Made by a program: the position numbers and the translations under genes. From Paramyrothecium sp. XJ0827 (lineage: Eukaryota > Ascomycota > Sordariomycetes > Hypocreales > Stachybotryaceae), in the NCBI GenBank assembly GCA_020881915.1, contig JAJFPB010000003.1:2914001-2978000 (forward strand): a stretch of DNA of 64,000 nucleotides. Direction: 5' to 3'. The number at the start of each line of letters is the position of its first letter. Within the stretch, counting starts at the first letter, position 1. Positions 1 to 12,087 of the stretch are shown here, one piece after another. The notes below the pieces were generated by a model that was not told where the DNA came from, did no database searches, and saw nothing but the letters and a program-made list of their open reading frames with translations.

Positions 1-3000
1 TTTGTAGGCTCATGATCCTTCTCCCACGTTGCGTGTCCTTGTGAAACTGGACACAGGCACGCCCCAGAGGAACTGAATATGCCTTCCTCCGCACGACCAG
101 CGTCGACCTGTGCCCGTAGCCCTGGTCTTGCAAACTTGGAGCTCCGCAGTGGCGATTATATGGTCCGGGCTTGATAACTTCTCCAGACCAGCTCACGCGG
201 GTCCGCGGCCGATATCACATGATCGCTTGCCACGTTGGCGCAACCGCCGGTAACGCATCTTCTACTCATCCTGGCTCGTTCATGGCAACGGCAAAACAGA
301 ACGACATTCGTCTGTCAATCGAGAGTCTGCTAGCTCTTCGCGCTTCGCACCATGTCCGCAACGCTTCGGTCACATTAGCATTGGAACTCGGAGTGGACCC
401 CGCCGACGCAAATCCATAAAGAAGAGTATTATTCCACAGGTATCATGGAGTTTCATGTGTATGAGCAAGTCTAAATCCTGTTGCACCCTTTTGCCTGGGC
501 GTGTCCCATTCCCGTACCCATTCCGATCCCGTCTATTTTTTCCCGGCCTTTGCGAAAGGCGTTACCCCAACTCCTTAAACACCCAAGAAGGAATCCGTAT
601 AATCATCGAACGCCGCAATCGCTCGGTGGAGATAGCAAAGTGGCTAGACGACCATGTCAGCGGGTTGTTGATGGCTCAGTGGCCTGAAGAGACATACCTG
701 ACTGGTGCAGCCCGTCAGGGCTTCCGAGCGGCTAGAGAGAAGGATTCGGGCGTTATTTGCCTGGCCGCGGCGGCTTCGGGGCATTCGGCTTGATCACGCC
801 AGTGGTGTCGTACGGTCCTCGCGCCATGTTGCGTTGTGCAGGTGCCTGTTTCGGCGACAAGTGTTTGTGATTGTGATGTGAGGTGGGCTGCGATGAGAGA
901 GCAGCGACAGGGAGGAGGGGAAGAGTGTGGCAATGTCGCAAAGAGGAGAGTGTCTTGGAGATGAGGAGGGTAAGAACAAGCCCCGAATGAAGGCGAGCCG
1001 TGATTTTTTAAATCATCCACCAAAATTTTTGAAACTTCTTATTTCTTCCCGGTACCTCTTCGCCAGGCCCAGAGGGCAGGGGTGTCGCTCGCGTGGCTTT
1101 ACCTTGGGCTTACCGATCTTGCGGTCTACCCATGAGCGGTCAAAGTAGACCAAAACTAACCCCTGGATGGCCAACCGTCCCGAGTACGTTGTCCCTTCTC
1201 GTCAATTTCTTTGACAAAAGCCCTGGACCCGGACAGGGGGGACCCTCGTCCAGTAGCTTGTTCGAGACGGACAGTGGCAGGAAAATGTTGGGATGACGAA
1301 GAAGAAATACGCTTGAAAGATGGGATGAGACTTGGACTGTGGCGACGACGTCAGGCTTCGAAGGGCTGGATTTACACGGTGTCGATCGGTGAGCACAGCG
1401 GAACGGAACATCGACGGGGGAAAAAGAAACGAAAAAAAAGAGAGCCACCATGTAACAAAGGGATTCCAGGGGGGTGCGATTGCGAGGGTTTGCTAAGCGG
1501 CAGCGGCTACGACAACAAGCAAAAATTCACATTTCCACCGGATACTTGCTGGCTATTTTGTGTTACCGCCTGCGATTCAAGAAGCAAGCCTTGGCCTAAA
1601 TGGCGAGCCACATGGGGGATTGGGCACAACGACATATGACGGAAGATGTGGAGGCTTCTCAGCTATGACTCCTTCGTGCGCTGGAGGAACGCAGGACAAG
1701 CTGGCTGCGGCAGCAACCCGAACAGCTCTCGGCACCTGACGATGGAAATGGAGGAGATAACGAGGGGGGAAAACGGCGCACAAGATGTGTAGCACCTTCG
1801 CCGACACAAGTCGGTCCTGAAATATGCTGCTTTCCACCGTGGCCAGCCTCGGCGCGTACGTGACCCGAAAGCCTCGTGTATGAAGGCTCTCTGTGTCCAT
1901 CATCCTGCATTCATTTTAGGACCACATTTCCGAGCAGGGGGGAGCTGATGGGTGACCAGACGACAAAGCAACGGTTCGATATCCTCAAACCGGCTTCATC
2001 ATAGTGGGCCATGGAACCCTTGCTAGGGCCGAGCTCCCTCCCCGTTGGGGGGCCACCTTGGTAAGGCGCGGCTTCTCTTCCTGTTCGTCTCGCCTCTTTT
2101 TGATGAGGTTTAGCCCAAAGGAGGGAAATCATCCATCCAGGCACGGTAGCCCAACGGCACGCCGTGGGCGAAATCTGCCTGGGGCCTGGTTGCATGGCGC
2201 TTTTTTGGCTCTGAAGGATGGTCCATACCATACTGTAATGTCGTCGTCACCTTGTTCCCTGCCAGTGGGCGCCCACCCGGCGCCGCCATCTTCACTGCGC
2301 CCGACATCGAGCAAGCCGCGGATGCGGAAAACGAGCGCGGCTGCGTCCCGGGACAAATTGCTGCATCTCGCCATTCGCTTCCGGCATGAGGGAGAGGCAC
2401 ACGCGCGGGAGCGCAAAGCAAACAGTGCAGATTTCGTTCCTTTTCGCGTGGCAAAACCCTTCACGGGCGAGAACTGACGAGCACTGTAGGTATTGTTGTG
2501 AGCTGCACATTTGGCTTTTTCATTAGCGTCGTTCTGGCAACGTGGTGCAAGGGTCATGCCCGCTTTGGGAGGGCTGGGAGTTCGGATTTCCCCCCGAGAG
2601 GGCCCTTGCAAATGGACGTGCGGTGTGTAGGGGTGGGTGTGATTCCGCATGCGCGCTCCTGGACCGTTCTTTTGCGTTGATCCTTGCGCGGCCGTCCACT
2701 GTGCAGCGATGGTCGGAGGATTCCTGCAACGGGCGGACGGGAGCCAATGTCAGCAAGGTACTCTGCAACCTGGGGGCCATCGAGCCTTAAAATGAGGTGT
2801 CATCTCACCGGACGTGCGAGTCCTGAGGGCGTCAGCAGAGTCCCGATAGACTTTTCGCGCGGATCGACACTGGGCCTTCCGCGTCAGCCAAAAAGCAGAA
2901 GCCGTGACAGCGGAAGCGATTCTGCAGTCGCTCCGGGCAGTGGGGCCGGTGCGCGGTGCTCCGTCCCTGGGTGCTTTGTGCTCTGTGGCCCTGGTGGATA

Positions 3001-3894
3001 TGGAAACGAGGCCGGTCCAGTGGATCGGAATCTCGTACCCACACTGGTCCTGCCCTTGTTGGCAGGCGCCCTACGATGCTCATTGCTTCTAGAAGCAAGA
3101 GGGCCGTGATGCTAGTCAGGGGGTTTTCATGCATACTCACGCCTGAGAAAGGCGGTGATCGAGATGAGGCAGGGTGAGGGCGGACAGGAGGCGATAGTAA
3201 CAGTACGGTACAGTACGGTACAGCACAGCACAGCACAGTACCGTAGGTAGCGCGTGCTCTCGCACCTCGTCCAATCTGTGTTTGCATTGCGATAGGCAGT
3301 CCGTGGTCGCAGCACTTCGGTGTCTGTCCGCCCCTGACAATCATCATGAGGTCACCAGGTGCATACGAGCCACGTGAAATTGCGGTGAATTAAGTAACCT
3401 ACCTACACTTGACTGGACGACCAATCCATTTCTGTGTGCGACACTAAATGTCCGGCGGCACTCGAGTGGTGAATTACATCACAGCACAGCTTGCAACAGC
3501 ACGATCCGAGGGTAAAGTTTACGGACGAGCGAGCGCATGATGTTCCACGAATAGCCGTCTAGCCATGGCCCGAAATGGTGAGACCAGGGTCTTGGCGGCT
3601 GGATTTAAAGAACTGACACGCCGTTAGTGCCACGCCTCGACCACACTTTTGACGACGCTTTAGTTGGTAGAACGAATTGGGCCGGATCGTGAGCGTTGGC
3701 TACAGGTTGGTGGAGTCTAGGGTAAGTCCAGCCAACGAGCAGAAACCGGAACGACGGGCATTCGATAAAATCCACGGCTGTGCCATTGGAAAAAAAAAAA
3801 AGTTTGGGCTAGAATCTGAAGATCACTGCTGTAACCGTCAAGCCTCGAAGTGTACTTCCGGGCTCAGCAGCGCCGGCCACCCCACACCAAAGAA
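1..3894. other. No supportable gene; upstream spacer
   Basis: Several open frames of 60-170 codons overlap on both strands here, but none shows a known domain, a hydrophobic signal or an exon chain with plausible splice sites. The translations are rich in Arg, Pro and Ser, as expected of chance frames in GC-rich DNA. A small run of short direct repeats (ACAGTACGGT and ACAGC units) lies near 3201-3245. The right end is presumably the promoter and 5' UTR of the Yae1-type gene. A non-coding RNA or an unusual gene cannot be excluded. Confidence 0.5.
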
Positions 3895-4599
3895 ATGCAT
3901 TTTCAATCAACGGAACGCCCAGAAGAGGACGCAAATTTTGTGCGGGCGGGTGACGATTACATGGCGGACCAAATGGCGGCAAATGACCCGCTTGACGATG
4001 TCTTTGGCTCGGAGACGCATGATGCGACCGAGGAGCTGCTGACCTCGGCCGCCTCCCACTCCCATCCATCAGACATGAACCGCCTGCGGACAGAGCACAC
4101 CACGGCTGGGTACCGCGAGGGCGTCAGCGTGGCCAAGGAGAAGAGCATCCAAGCCGGCTTCGACGAGGGCTTCAGCCTGGGCGCGACCATCGGCCTCAGG
4201 GCGGGCCAGCTCCTGGGCATGCTCGAGGGCATCGTCGAGGCCCTCAAGGCCGAGAGCGGCGGGGACGAGGAGGCCAGGGCGGCCGAGAAGACGCTGGCCG
4301 AGGCGCGCATCGAGCTGAGCAAGGGCAAGGTCTTCAGCGCGCAGTACTGGGCGCCCGACGGCAACTGGACGTACGAGGTGCCCGAGCCGGCGGCCGGCGA
4401 GGAGATTGTCTTCCCAGACGTGGCGGCAGCGCACCCCCTGATCCGCAAATGGACCGAGATTGTGGACGGGCAAATTAAACGGTGGAGGATCAACGTGTCT
4501 CTGCTGGACGACGACGGCACGGCACGCCTGGAGACGGGACCTGACGATCACGTCGTGTCGTCCGCCGTGCCTACGGTGGCGAAGCCCTTGGATTGGTGA
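3895..4599 (+). CDS. YAE1: Yae1 domain protein (Fe-S cluster assembly adaptor type)
   Basis: A single-exon gene of 234 aa. Residues about 72-108 carry the deca-GX3 signature: glycines spaced every four residues, beginning GYREGVSVAKEKS and continuing through GFDEGFSLGATIGLRAGQ. A DDVFG motif lies at 34-38, as in the N-terminus of fungal Yae1. In yeast, Yae1 with Lto1 links the ABC protein Rli1 to the cytosolic iron-sulfur assembly targeting complex. The frame is open upstream to 3850, but the ATG at 3895 puts DDVFG at the usual distance from the start. Residues about 115-135 are acidic and helical. No intron is needed. An Lto1 paralogue is less likely because of the DDVFG motif and the length. 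Confidence 0.85.
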   Translation: MHFQSTERPEEDANFVRAGDDYMADQMAANDPLDDVFGSETHDATEELLTSAASHSHPSDMNRLRTEHTTAGYREGVSVAKEKSIQAGFDEGFSLGATIGLRAGQLLGMLEGIVEALKAESGGDEEARAAEKTLAEARIELSKGKVFSAQYWAPDGNWTYEVPEPAAGEEIVFPDVAAAHPLIRKWTEIVDGQIKRWRINVSLLDDDGTARLETGPDDHVVSSAVPTVAKPLDW

Positions 4600-6142
4600 A
4601 GCTCCGGGCGCGCGACGAAGTTCCTCACCGGATCATCATGGGCCGCTGTCGTACGCCAGCAGAAGGAAAGGCATCCCCAAAGTTCGTGGCACTGTGGCCA
4701 CGTCCAACCTCTTGCGACGCAAGACCATCCCATCGTTAGCAAGCACACCTGAAAGCAGAACGTCGGTGAGTAGTCTGGCTACTGTCTCGATCCCACCGTG
4801 GCTGACAACCACGTTGCTTTTTCTATTCACGCCCGCAAGCTAGATGGCCCTATCTCCTCCACCCCCAAATGCAGCGGCAGGCTGTGCAGGAAACGAGATG
4901 TGAGAAAAAAGGCAACCCAGCCCTCACCCACTGACCGGAACCACGGCAAAAAAAGCCACAGGAAGCGGCGGGATCGCGCAGCCGGGGAGGTTAGGGCACA
5001 TGCAAGAGGCGCATATGCTAGCGCGCGAGGTTTCGCAGCACAAGGTGCGTCAGGATCCAACCACTGCAAAAGAGAGGCCCGAGAAAAGGAAACAACAATA
5101 CAAAAAACTATTCGGACTTGTTCAAACGAGACATGCAGCCGAGGGGCGCTTCATCGTTTTTTTGCGTGTGTGTGTGTCTCTGATGCCCCTTTCCTCCCCC
5201 CCCCCCAGCCACGAACCGTGCTTTTTTTCCTTTTGTTGCCATTATTCACCTCGTCCAGCAATCAGAAGCCGTCGTGGGGAGGCGGCGAACTAGCAGTGAG
5301 ACCTGGCCCTGTCCCTGCATAGTGTTTTGCCCGTGTGCCGCTGCCTTTTGTCTAATTCCCGTGAGACTTGCCATGGTTTATGGCGGGGAGGGGGCTGCGA
5401 TATTTGTGACGGATCGAGCAGGCCTGGTTGGGCCCTACCTATCATGAAACTCGAGAGCAAGCGTAAACGCGACTGAGGCTCACCGAAGAAGCGCTCCGTG
5501 TGTGGAATCTCTTGAGTATTCTTGTTGGGTTGTCTTTCTCTCAACATAAGCTTCATGTTTTGACAAGCGCGGCGCAACGACTGTCCCGTGACAAGTCTTC
5601 CCCCCCTTCCGTCACAGTCAGATCTCATGCTTCTTCTTCAACTGGGGGCTGGACATGACAGATATCACGAACAGGAGAATCAGGCTCGTGTATTGACACT
5701 GCAATGTCAAACAATGTTCCATCCAATTTTAGGAACCCGAGACTGTCTGTTTTAGTCCCAACACATGGACGTTGCGAAAACCGCTGCCCTGTGTGTGCGC
5801 AATGACTCTCTCTTTTCGCACCACCCGCCCGCCTCGTCCCCCCGGTGGGTAAGGCGCGCCCTCATTTCGAGATGCATGTGCTGTCTCCTATTTCGTGTCT
5901 TGCAGCCATTGAACTATGACGAAGCGTCTTGAGGGGCTGGAGAGCCCGGCCACATGTTGCTCGTGGACGACTACTTAAACGGGTTCCAGTCCGGGGGAGG
6001 TCTGGCCGGTTGCATTCGAGAACAGGCTCACCACCACACCTTCACACACTCACTCACCCATACACTCATTTTCAGGGCTACTGCACCCGTCCGCTCACTA
6101 CCTTTCTTGTTGAACAAACGAAAACCACTCTTCAAAGCCAAC
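4600..6142. other. Intergenic spacer, probable promoter of the wall protein gene
   Basis: No gene is visible. The stretch has pyrimidine-rich and CA-rich patches. A CACTCA-rich run ending in TTTTCAG near 6035-6075 lies just before the next gene and could be the 3' end of a 5' UTR intron or simply a promoter CT tract. Confidence 0.45.
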
Positions 6143-7042
6143 ATGAAGTCCATTCTTGCCCTTGCTGCCCTGGCCGCCTCGGCGGAGGCCATCCTCGGCG
6201 TCGAGGTCAACGCCGACATCACCAAGGACAGCGCCCACATCGGCGTCATCATCCAGATCCCCGCGGGGCTCGCGCTGCCCGAGGGCGTTTACCCGACGAC
6301 GCCCCCCACGGACGACCGCACCAACGTCTACCACCCGCCGCACCACGACGTCGACATCGACGGCTGCGACGACTACGACGACGACGACTGGCACTGGGTC
6401 CACCCGGGCGCCCCCGTCTACCCGGAGCAGCCCCCGCACGTGTGGACCACCAGCACCGTGACCGTCGTGCACACCAGCACCGTCATCGACTGCGACGACG
6501 ACGTCCCCTACTGCCCCGGCAAGGCCACCCACTACACCACCGTCGAGGTCCCCGCCACCACCGTCATCTGCCCCGTCCCCGTCCCCACGGAGACTCACTA
6601 CGAGAGCTACGCGCCTCCTCCCGTCTACACCTCCGAGTCCGAGTCCAAGACCAAGACCAAGACGAAGACCCAGAAGCACAGCACCTCCGAGACCCTGCCC
6701 ATCCCAATGGAGACCCCGGTCTGGACCAAGCCCGCCCACTCAGTGCCCACCAGCACCTACTGTCCCACGACCGTCAAGCCCTCTGCTTCGTACAGCGCCC
6801 CTCCCGCCCCTCCCGCTGCCACTCCCGAGCACCCCTGCTACGGAGCCGGCTGCCCTCCCCCTTACGCTCCTCCTCCCGTGCAGTACACCACTCTCCGCCC
6901 CCAGGTTCCCTCCGGCACCGTCAGCATCCCCTACCCCCCTCCCCCCAAGGCCACCGGCCCCGTGGTGACCGCCGGAGCTGCACGGAACGCTCAGCGGGTC
7001 GGTGCGGCCCTGGCCGCCGGTCTCCTCGTCGCTTTCTTCTAA
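6143..7042 (+). CDS. Secreted, probably GPI-anchored cell wall protein
   Basis: A 299-aa protein from a single exon. It begins with a clear signal peptide (MKSILALAALAASAEA) and ends with a hydrophobic tail (VGAALAAGLLVAFF) behind small residues, the pattern of a GPI-anchor signal. In between are an acidic Asp/His patch (about 65-85), Thr/Val/Cys blocks like those of GPI-anchored wall proteins (for example VPATTVICPVPVPTETHY, about 135-152), an SE(SK)TKTKTKT run and Pro-rich linkers with Cys pairs. These features suit a heavily glycosylated surface protein. The ATG at 6143 was chosen because it starts the signal peptide, although the frame is open from 5954. No enzyme domain is recognised, so the role is structural or adhesive by inference. 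Confidence 0.8.
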   Translation: MKSILALAALAASAEAILGVEVNADITKDSAHIGVIIQIPAGLALPEGVYPTTPPTDDRTNVYHPPHHDVDIDGCDDYDDDDWHWVHPGAPVYPEQPPHVWTTSTVTVVHTSTVIDCDDDVPYCPGKATHYTTVEVPATTVICPVPVPTETHYESYAPPPVYTSESESKTKTKTKTQKHSTSETLPIPMETPVWTKPAHSVPTSTYCPTTVKPSASYSAPPAPPAATPEHPCYGAGCPPPYAPPPVQYTTLRPQVPSGTVSIPYPPPPKATGPVVTAGAARNAQRVGAALAAGLLVAFF

Positions 7043-7546
7043 GCAGCCTCCACCGACGGCACGATGTCGTCCTCACGACGTTACGGAAAGAAAGATTTTG
7101 AAGGACGGCTGAAATGAAACGTGAGGGTCCGGGATACAAGTCCGACTCAACTCCCAGCATAGCAAGCGGCTGCAATGATGAACCAGCGCTGGAGTACCTT
7201 CATAGGCTTCACATAATGTTAATTCTATTCTTTAGTGTAGATATTAATGAGACTATTGGAAAACGTGTTATGTTTGTGTGTACTGCCCGTAATCATTTGC
7301 CCTTTCCTGGTCACTATGCAGTATTAGCAAGGATATCTTCTGCCGGCTGAAGAATGACTTACAACGCCCAATTTTTCGCCCTCAAGTACGGCTTTCGGTT
7401 CGAAGGTTACATGCTGGTGTGTCGGTGTTTTACGCGCCTTGTCTCACGGCCAGCCGTCAGACAAAACACCACATTATCGAATTATAGGACACACTGATGC
7501 CATGACTCGTCCATCTTATCATCGTCGAACAAATGGCTGTGACACC
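7043..7546. other. Convergent intergenic region
   Basis: A 3' to 3' spacer between the wall protein gene (+) and the CENP-O gene (-). It is moderately AT-rich around 7200-7280, as expected for two 3' UTRs. No gene is seen. Confidence 0.5.
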
Positions 7547-8486
7547 TCATGTACCATTCATTTCCTCCAACTTTGCAGCCACATCCTCAATACGATCCCC
7601 GTCCGTGGCCAACTCCTTGGCTGTCTCCCAATCACGACCCTGCCGGTCAAAGACGGCAATTTTGACGACCTGTCCGTCATCGTCCATCACCAAACGCCCG
7701 TTCCGCTCGTCGGCCCACGTCAACTTGATTTGCTTCGCCTCGATGTCTGCAATCCCAAAGTCGACGATGCTGTTTGCCGTGATGTTCTCCGTGTCTTGCT
7801 TGTGAAGCCCGAGCCCTCTCCGCAGGTCCGCCGCCGCGCCAAGACGGTTGTGATACCTGGCAATCTCTCTCCTCAACGCTCTGACGAAGCGCTCCAGGTC
7901 TTGCTTCGGCGACTTGTTCCTTTTACGCGAAGGCGCGGGAAGGAAGCGCGCAGCCAGCCCCGCGAGGGGTATCGCCGGAGGCACGGTGTGGCGGTGGACG
8001 CGCAGGTGCTTCGAGTTGGAGAAGGGCCGGTTTAGCATCACGTAGTAGGGCCGCAGGAACTGCCCCCGGGAAAGGATTTCGAAGCGTAGCCCTAGGACAT
8101 GGCCCCCATCTACAGCGTTCGGGTCGGGATCGCGAACCTTGAACGCGGTGGCCGGGCTGGTGATGCGGTGTAGGCACTGGTGGATGTAGGCATCCTGCTG
8201 GGCAGCTCGATCGGCCAATTGTCTTGAGTTGATGCCCGTGGGCTGTCGGGAGAAAGAGGTTGAAGTCGGCTCATGGGCCTCGCGTATCAGGTTTTGCGTA
8301 GAAGCGGACGAGAGGATCGTAGAGGTAGCGACCTCCAAGGCCTTGCGAATAGATGCAACTAGTGGCACGTTAGCCAAGGTAGTGTTTCTTGGGGGGTTGA
8401 TGCGGGTGTTGCTTGCCTTCATCTTGGAGAGCTGTAATCTCAGCTTCCAAAGCATCTAATTCGCTTTGATGCTCCTGCGTAGCCAT
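7547..8486 (-). CDS. MCM21: Kinetochore protein CENP-O / Mcm21
   Basis: A two-exon gene on the minus strand (8486-8417, then 8358-7547), 293 aa. The body has the CENP-O family signature: GHVLGLRFEILSRGQFLRPY, YYVMLNRP and HRHTVPPAIPLAGLAARFLP. This is a subunit of the inner-kinetochore COMA complex (Mal2 in fission yeast). The first exon encodes MATQEHQSELDALEAEITAL, a short coiled coil expected at the N-terminus. It joins the body only if a 58-nt intron at 8416-8359 with a GC donor (AAG|GCAAGC), a CTAAC branch and a CTAG acceptor is removed. Without that splice the two segments are in different frames. Shorter starts inside exon 2 would lose the N-terminal helix. Confidence 0.85.
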
Positions 8487-9395
8487 GTGACCGAGTTCTG
8501 CGACTGTGATTGCAGGAGTCGGGTGGTAGGGCGGAGTAGTGACGATAACGCGAGTGTCCGCGACTTGGCACGTATTGTTGATTTACTGATAAGGAATGGT
8601 AATGCAGATAAGCTACCTTAGGGGACCTTACCTGGGCCAGCTCTGGGGTAAGGCGCCTTGGCGCTGCAGGCGAGAGGAACAAACATGCCACCTCTGGGTG
8701 GAATTTTGTTATTCCGCTCAGGCACCCAGGGGCGGTTTATCCCCCGAGCCTCTGTCCCGGTGCCGTCCCACAGTCACAGCCACAGCCACCATGTCCGGTG
8801 GGCCAGGCACAGCTAAGCATATCCCAGACCTTGCCGAACCTGTGCCTCCAAAGCTTGTGTCCATTTCGCAACGCCTTTTTGCGACCCTGAGACCAGGTCT
8901 GCCTTTGCCATTGCTGCCACTGTCCAACGCTTATGCAAGGACGTCCTGACGTTTGCTATTGCTCGTCCCGCTCCTTTCTCTCCTTCTCTTCGATTAAGGC
9001 TGCACTTCGTATTTCTCCAAATCCACCATTTCTTCTTTGCCACTAGCCACTTGCGAGACTTGTGGCCACGGTAGCTTTGCGACAAGTCGAGTCCTCGCTG
9101 CCTGTATACTCTCGGCTACTTTACTCCGCTACCTACCTTGCCCACCCCGGAAAGCTCTCGAGTGAATCATTCTCTTTCCGTCTCGACTGTTTCTTTCTTC
9201 ACAATCCCTCCCATTGCTTGCGAGCCTTTTCTGAGCCTCGCGCGCCGAACCGAGGATCCGAGCACCCCGTCCGCTCTCACCCACGCCCGACGATCCGAGC
9301 CTTCCAGAACCCCCATCTTCAGCGGCTGAACCGGAATTACAAGGGGCTATAAGTTCGCGGTCGAGTTCTCGATCTGCGACAGCTGTTAGATACCT
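8487..9395. other. Divergent promoter region (CENP-O / acetyl-CoA transporter)
   Basis: About 0.9 kb separates two divergently transcribed genes. It is CT-rich on the + strand from about 8960 to 9360, typical of a fungal promoter and 5' UTR. Open frames here are short and lack motifs. Confidence 0.5.
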
Positions 9396-11164
9396 ATGAG
9401 TGTCCGGTCCAGACGCAACCAGTCGCAACAACCCAAGAAGCCGGCTCCTCTCCCCCTGAATGGGGTTGCGAACGGCGTCATGAACAACGGCGTTGAGATG
9501 CGCCGCAAGGGCGCCGCTCAGGGCGACTCCAATAGCGTCACCGCCAACTACATGGCTCGCGAGAACTTCAGCCTCGACACGCCGGTGCCCAAGACGCCGA
9601 CGCTCAACAACCACGGCTTCTTCGAACTGCCCCGCCACGACCAGCGCAACTTCTTGCTCCTCGTCCTCCTGTACTTCCTGCAGGGTATTCCCATGGGACT
9701 TGCGACTGGCTCCGTGCCATTCCTCCTCAAGAGTCACATGTCATATGCTGAGATCGGCGTCTTCAGCTTGGCGTCCTACCCTTACTCTCTGAAGCTGCTG
9801 TGGAGTCCATTTGTCGACGCGGTATGGAGCGCAAAGATTGGAAGGCGCAAGACGTGGATCGTGCCCATCCAGTTCTTGTCCGGGTTCGGCATGCTTTGGC
9901 TGGGCTCCCACGTCGAGGGTATGATGGCAACGACCGGAAAGCCCGACGGCACGACGGTGTGGACGTTCATGTCCTGGTGGTTCTTCCTGGTCCTCATGTG
10001 TGCTACGCAAGATATCGCCGTTGATGGATGGGCTTTGACGCTGCTGACACCCGGCAATGTTTCGTACGCCTCGACCGCGCAGACCGTGGGCCTTACCGCT
10101 GGCCAGTTCCTTTCGTACACCGTCTTCCTTGCTCTCAACGCAGCCGACTTTGCCAATAAGTGGTTCAGGAGCGTACCGTCAGAAGAAGGCTTGGTCACCC
10201 TCGGTGGCTATCTGACGTTCTGGGGCTGGGCCTACATTGCCGTCACCATCGGGCTGGCGGCTTTGAAGCGGGAGGAAAAGTCGCAGAACGAGGACGGCGT
10301 GTGGGATGTGTACCGCATCATGTGGGGCATCCTCAAGCTGAAGAACGTCCAGACCATCATCATTGTGCACCTGATTGCCAAGATTGGCTTCCAGGCTAAT
10401 GACGGAGTGACCAACCTCAAGCTCCTCGAAAAGGGATTCGGCAAGGACAACATGGCTCTCACTGTGCTCATTGACTTTCCATTTGAGATTGGCGTCGGGT
10501 ATTATGCAGGAATGTGGTCTCAGCAATACACGCCAATGCGCCTTTGGTGCTGGGGCTTTGTCGGACGTCTGATTGCTGCCCTCGTCGCGCAGTTCACGGT
10601 GGCCATCTTCCCGGCCGAGGGCGTCACCGGCTGGTATCTTTTGGTCGTCATTCTGGAACACGTCTTCTCCACCTTTACCAACACCATCATGTTTGTGGCA
10701 GTCTCGGCCTTCCATGCCAGGGTTTCAGACCCGGTCATCGGTGGTACCTACATGACTCTGCTTGCAACGTAAGTTTGTCTCTAAGCGCAAGGGTCTCTTC
10801 GTGTCATTTACTAATTCTCTACAGTGTCTCCAACCTGGGCGGTACGTTCCCGCGGTACTTCGTGCTGAGGCTGGTCGATGTCTTTACGACCGCCACCTGC
10901 CAACCCGGACCGGAGAAGACGGCGGCCGCGGACCTCAAGGGTCCGTTGGTGACGGCGGCATTTTCTTGTGCCGTCCAGGCAGACAAGGAGAGATGTGAGA
11001 ACGGTGGCGGAACCTGCGAGATGATTCACGACGGCTACTACATTGTCAACATCCTTTGTGTCTTGTTTGGAGTTGCCACGTTTGTCTGGTACATTCGCCC
11101 GAAGGTGCTGCACCTTCAGAGCCTTCCTTTGAGGGCATGGAGGCTGTCGCCGGGCAAGTCATAG
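9396..11164 (+). CDS. Acetyl-CoA transporter, SLC33A1 (Acatn) family
   Basis: Two exons (9396-10768 and 10825-11164) give 570 aa. The 55-nt intron has donor GTAAGT and acceptor CTACAG, and the join gives TLLATVSNLGGTFPRY in frame. Family hallmarks are the first membrane segment and loop (LLVLLYFLQGIPMGLATGSV, then PFLLKS), the segment YPYSLKLLWSPFVDA with the following GRRKTWIVP, and the late segment ending in TYMTLLATVSNLGGTFPRY. The animal relative imports acetyl-CoA into the endoplasmic reticulum for protein and ganglioside acetylation. Fungal members are assumed to do the same. The first 75 or so residues are a polar, cytosolic tail. About 11-12 membrane segments are visible. Confidence 0.9.
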
Positions 11165-12087
11165 ATATGGGTTTAGAGGCAATAAACGCAGAGGGTAATT
11201 CCCATCCATAGCGTAGAAGCTGAATTTATTCTATTTGCATAAATAATACAGCGAGTTCAACGTTCTTCCGACTGCGCATGCAATCAACGTAGCGAAAGCG
11301 GCATATTCCCCCCCCACGGGTCATGACCGCCTCCCGCATCCGAGCTTTGCATCATGATGCAGCCGTGCAGCTCGGCGACATGTCAAATAGGCGATTCAGA
11401 TTGCTGATCCAGGCGCCAATCCGGACAGCGTGGTGGAACCGGGAACCACAAGCCGCATCTTGTGATAAGCCACCGGGTTCCCATTTCTGCTCTGACCATC
11501 CCAAAAAAAAAAAAAAAAAAAAAAACAAATAGTAAGAATGGCGCCGTGGGTTCTCGCTGCTGGGGGCTGCGCCGGCGGGCCCGGGGGAAACACCTGGAGA
11601 TTTTGTCATAACCCACCGACCGACCCTCCGCCCGCCCGGGATGGGAGCTGCTTCGTACTTATGAGCACAGCCTTCGATTGATAAACCACCAGAACGGACG
11701 GGGAAAGCACAAAATGACTCAAAGCAAATCAAGCGGTTTGCGACTCTGCTCCTTTTATTTCTCCTGCCCGTCCGACCGGGTAAAAGCTCGCTCGCACACT
11801 TGACGTAGCTCGCAGCGCCCTCTTATAGCCGGCGGTCGCTCATTTTAGGTCCAGCGGGAACAGCTTCAGGGCCAGAGCTTCCGCACCAATCGTCGGGTCA
11901 AGTCCCACTTAGACCACCGCATCGGACGACGAGGGGCTCAAGAGGTGCAAGGTGAATGTGAGAGGTGAAAGGCGAAGGTGAAAAGCGGGCAGACAACGAT
12001 CGACTCACGTCTCTCGGAACATCTGTCGTCGGCCACTCTAAGCAGCAGCATAAAAACCAAAAGAGCAGAGCAGAACACAGACAGACA
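11165..12087. other. Intergenic region with a long A tract
   Basis: Holds the 3' UTR of the transporter gene and the promoter of the next gene. A run of 23 consecutive A residues lies at 11503-11525. No gene is seen. Confidence 0.5.
11503..11525 (+). repeat. Poly(A) homopolymer run, 23 nt
   Basis: Twenty-three consecutive A residues followed by CAAATAG. It could be a slippage-expanded homopolymer or the end of an old retroposed sequence. No flanking target duplication was recognised. Confidence 0.8.

Noticed and set aside
6098..6739. Long minus-strand frame of 213 aa opposite the GPI-anchored protein
   Set aside because: It is the GC-skew shadow of the real gene: Gly/Val/Asp-rich antisense of Thr/Pro/Asp codons, with no motif.
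5929..7101. Plus-strand 390-aa frame rich in Arg, His and Pro
   Set aside because: Overlaps the wall protein gene in another frame. The composition is that of a shifted GC-rich frame, and the real frame has a signal peptide and a GPI tail.
9129..9737. Minus-strand 202-aa frame upstream of and overlapping the acetyl-CoA transporter gene
   Set aside because: It crosses the promoter and first exon, and has no domain or splice structure.
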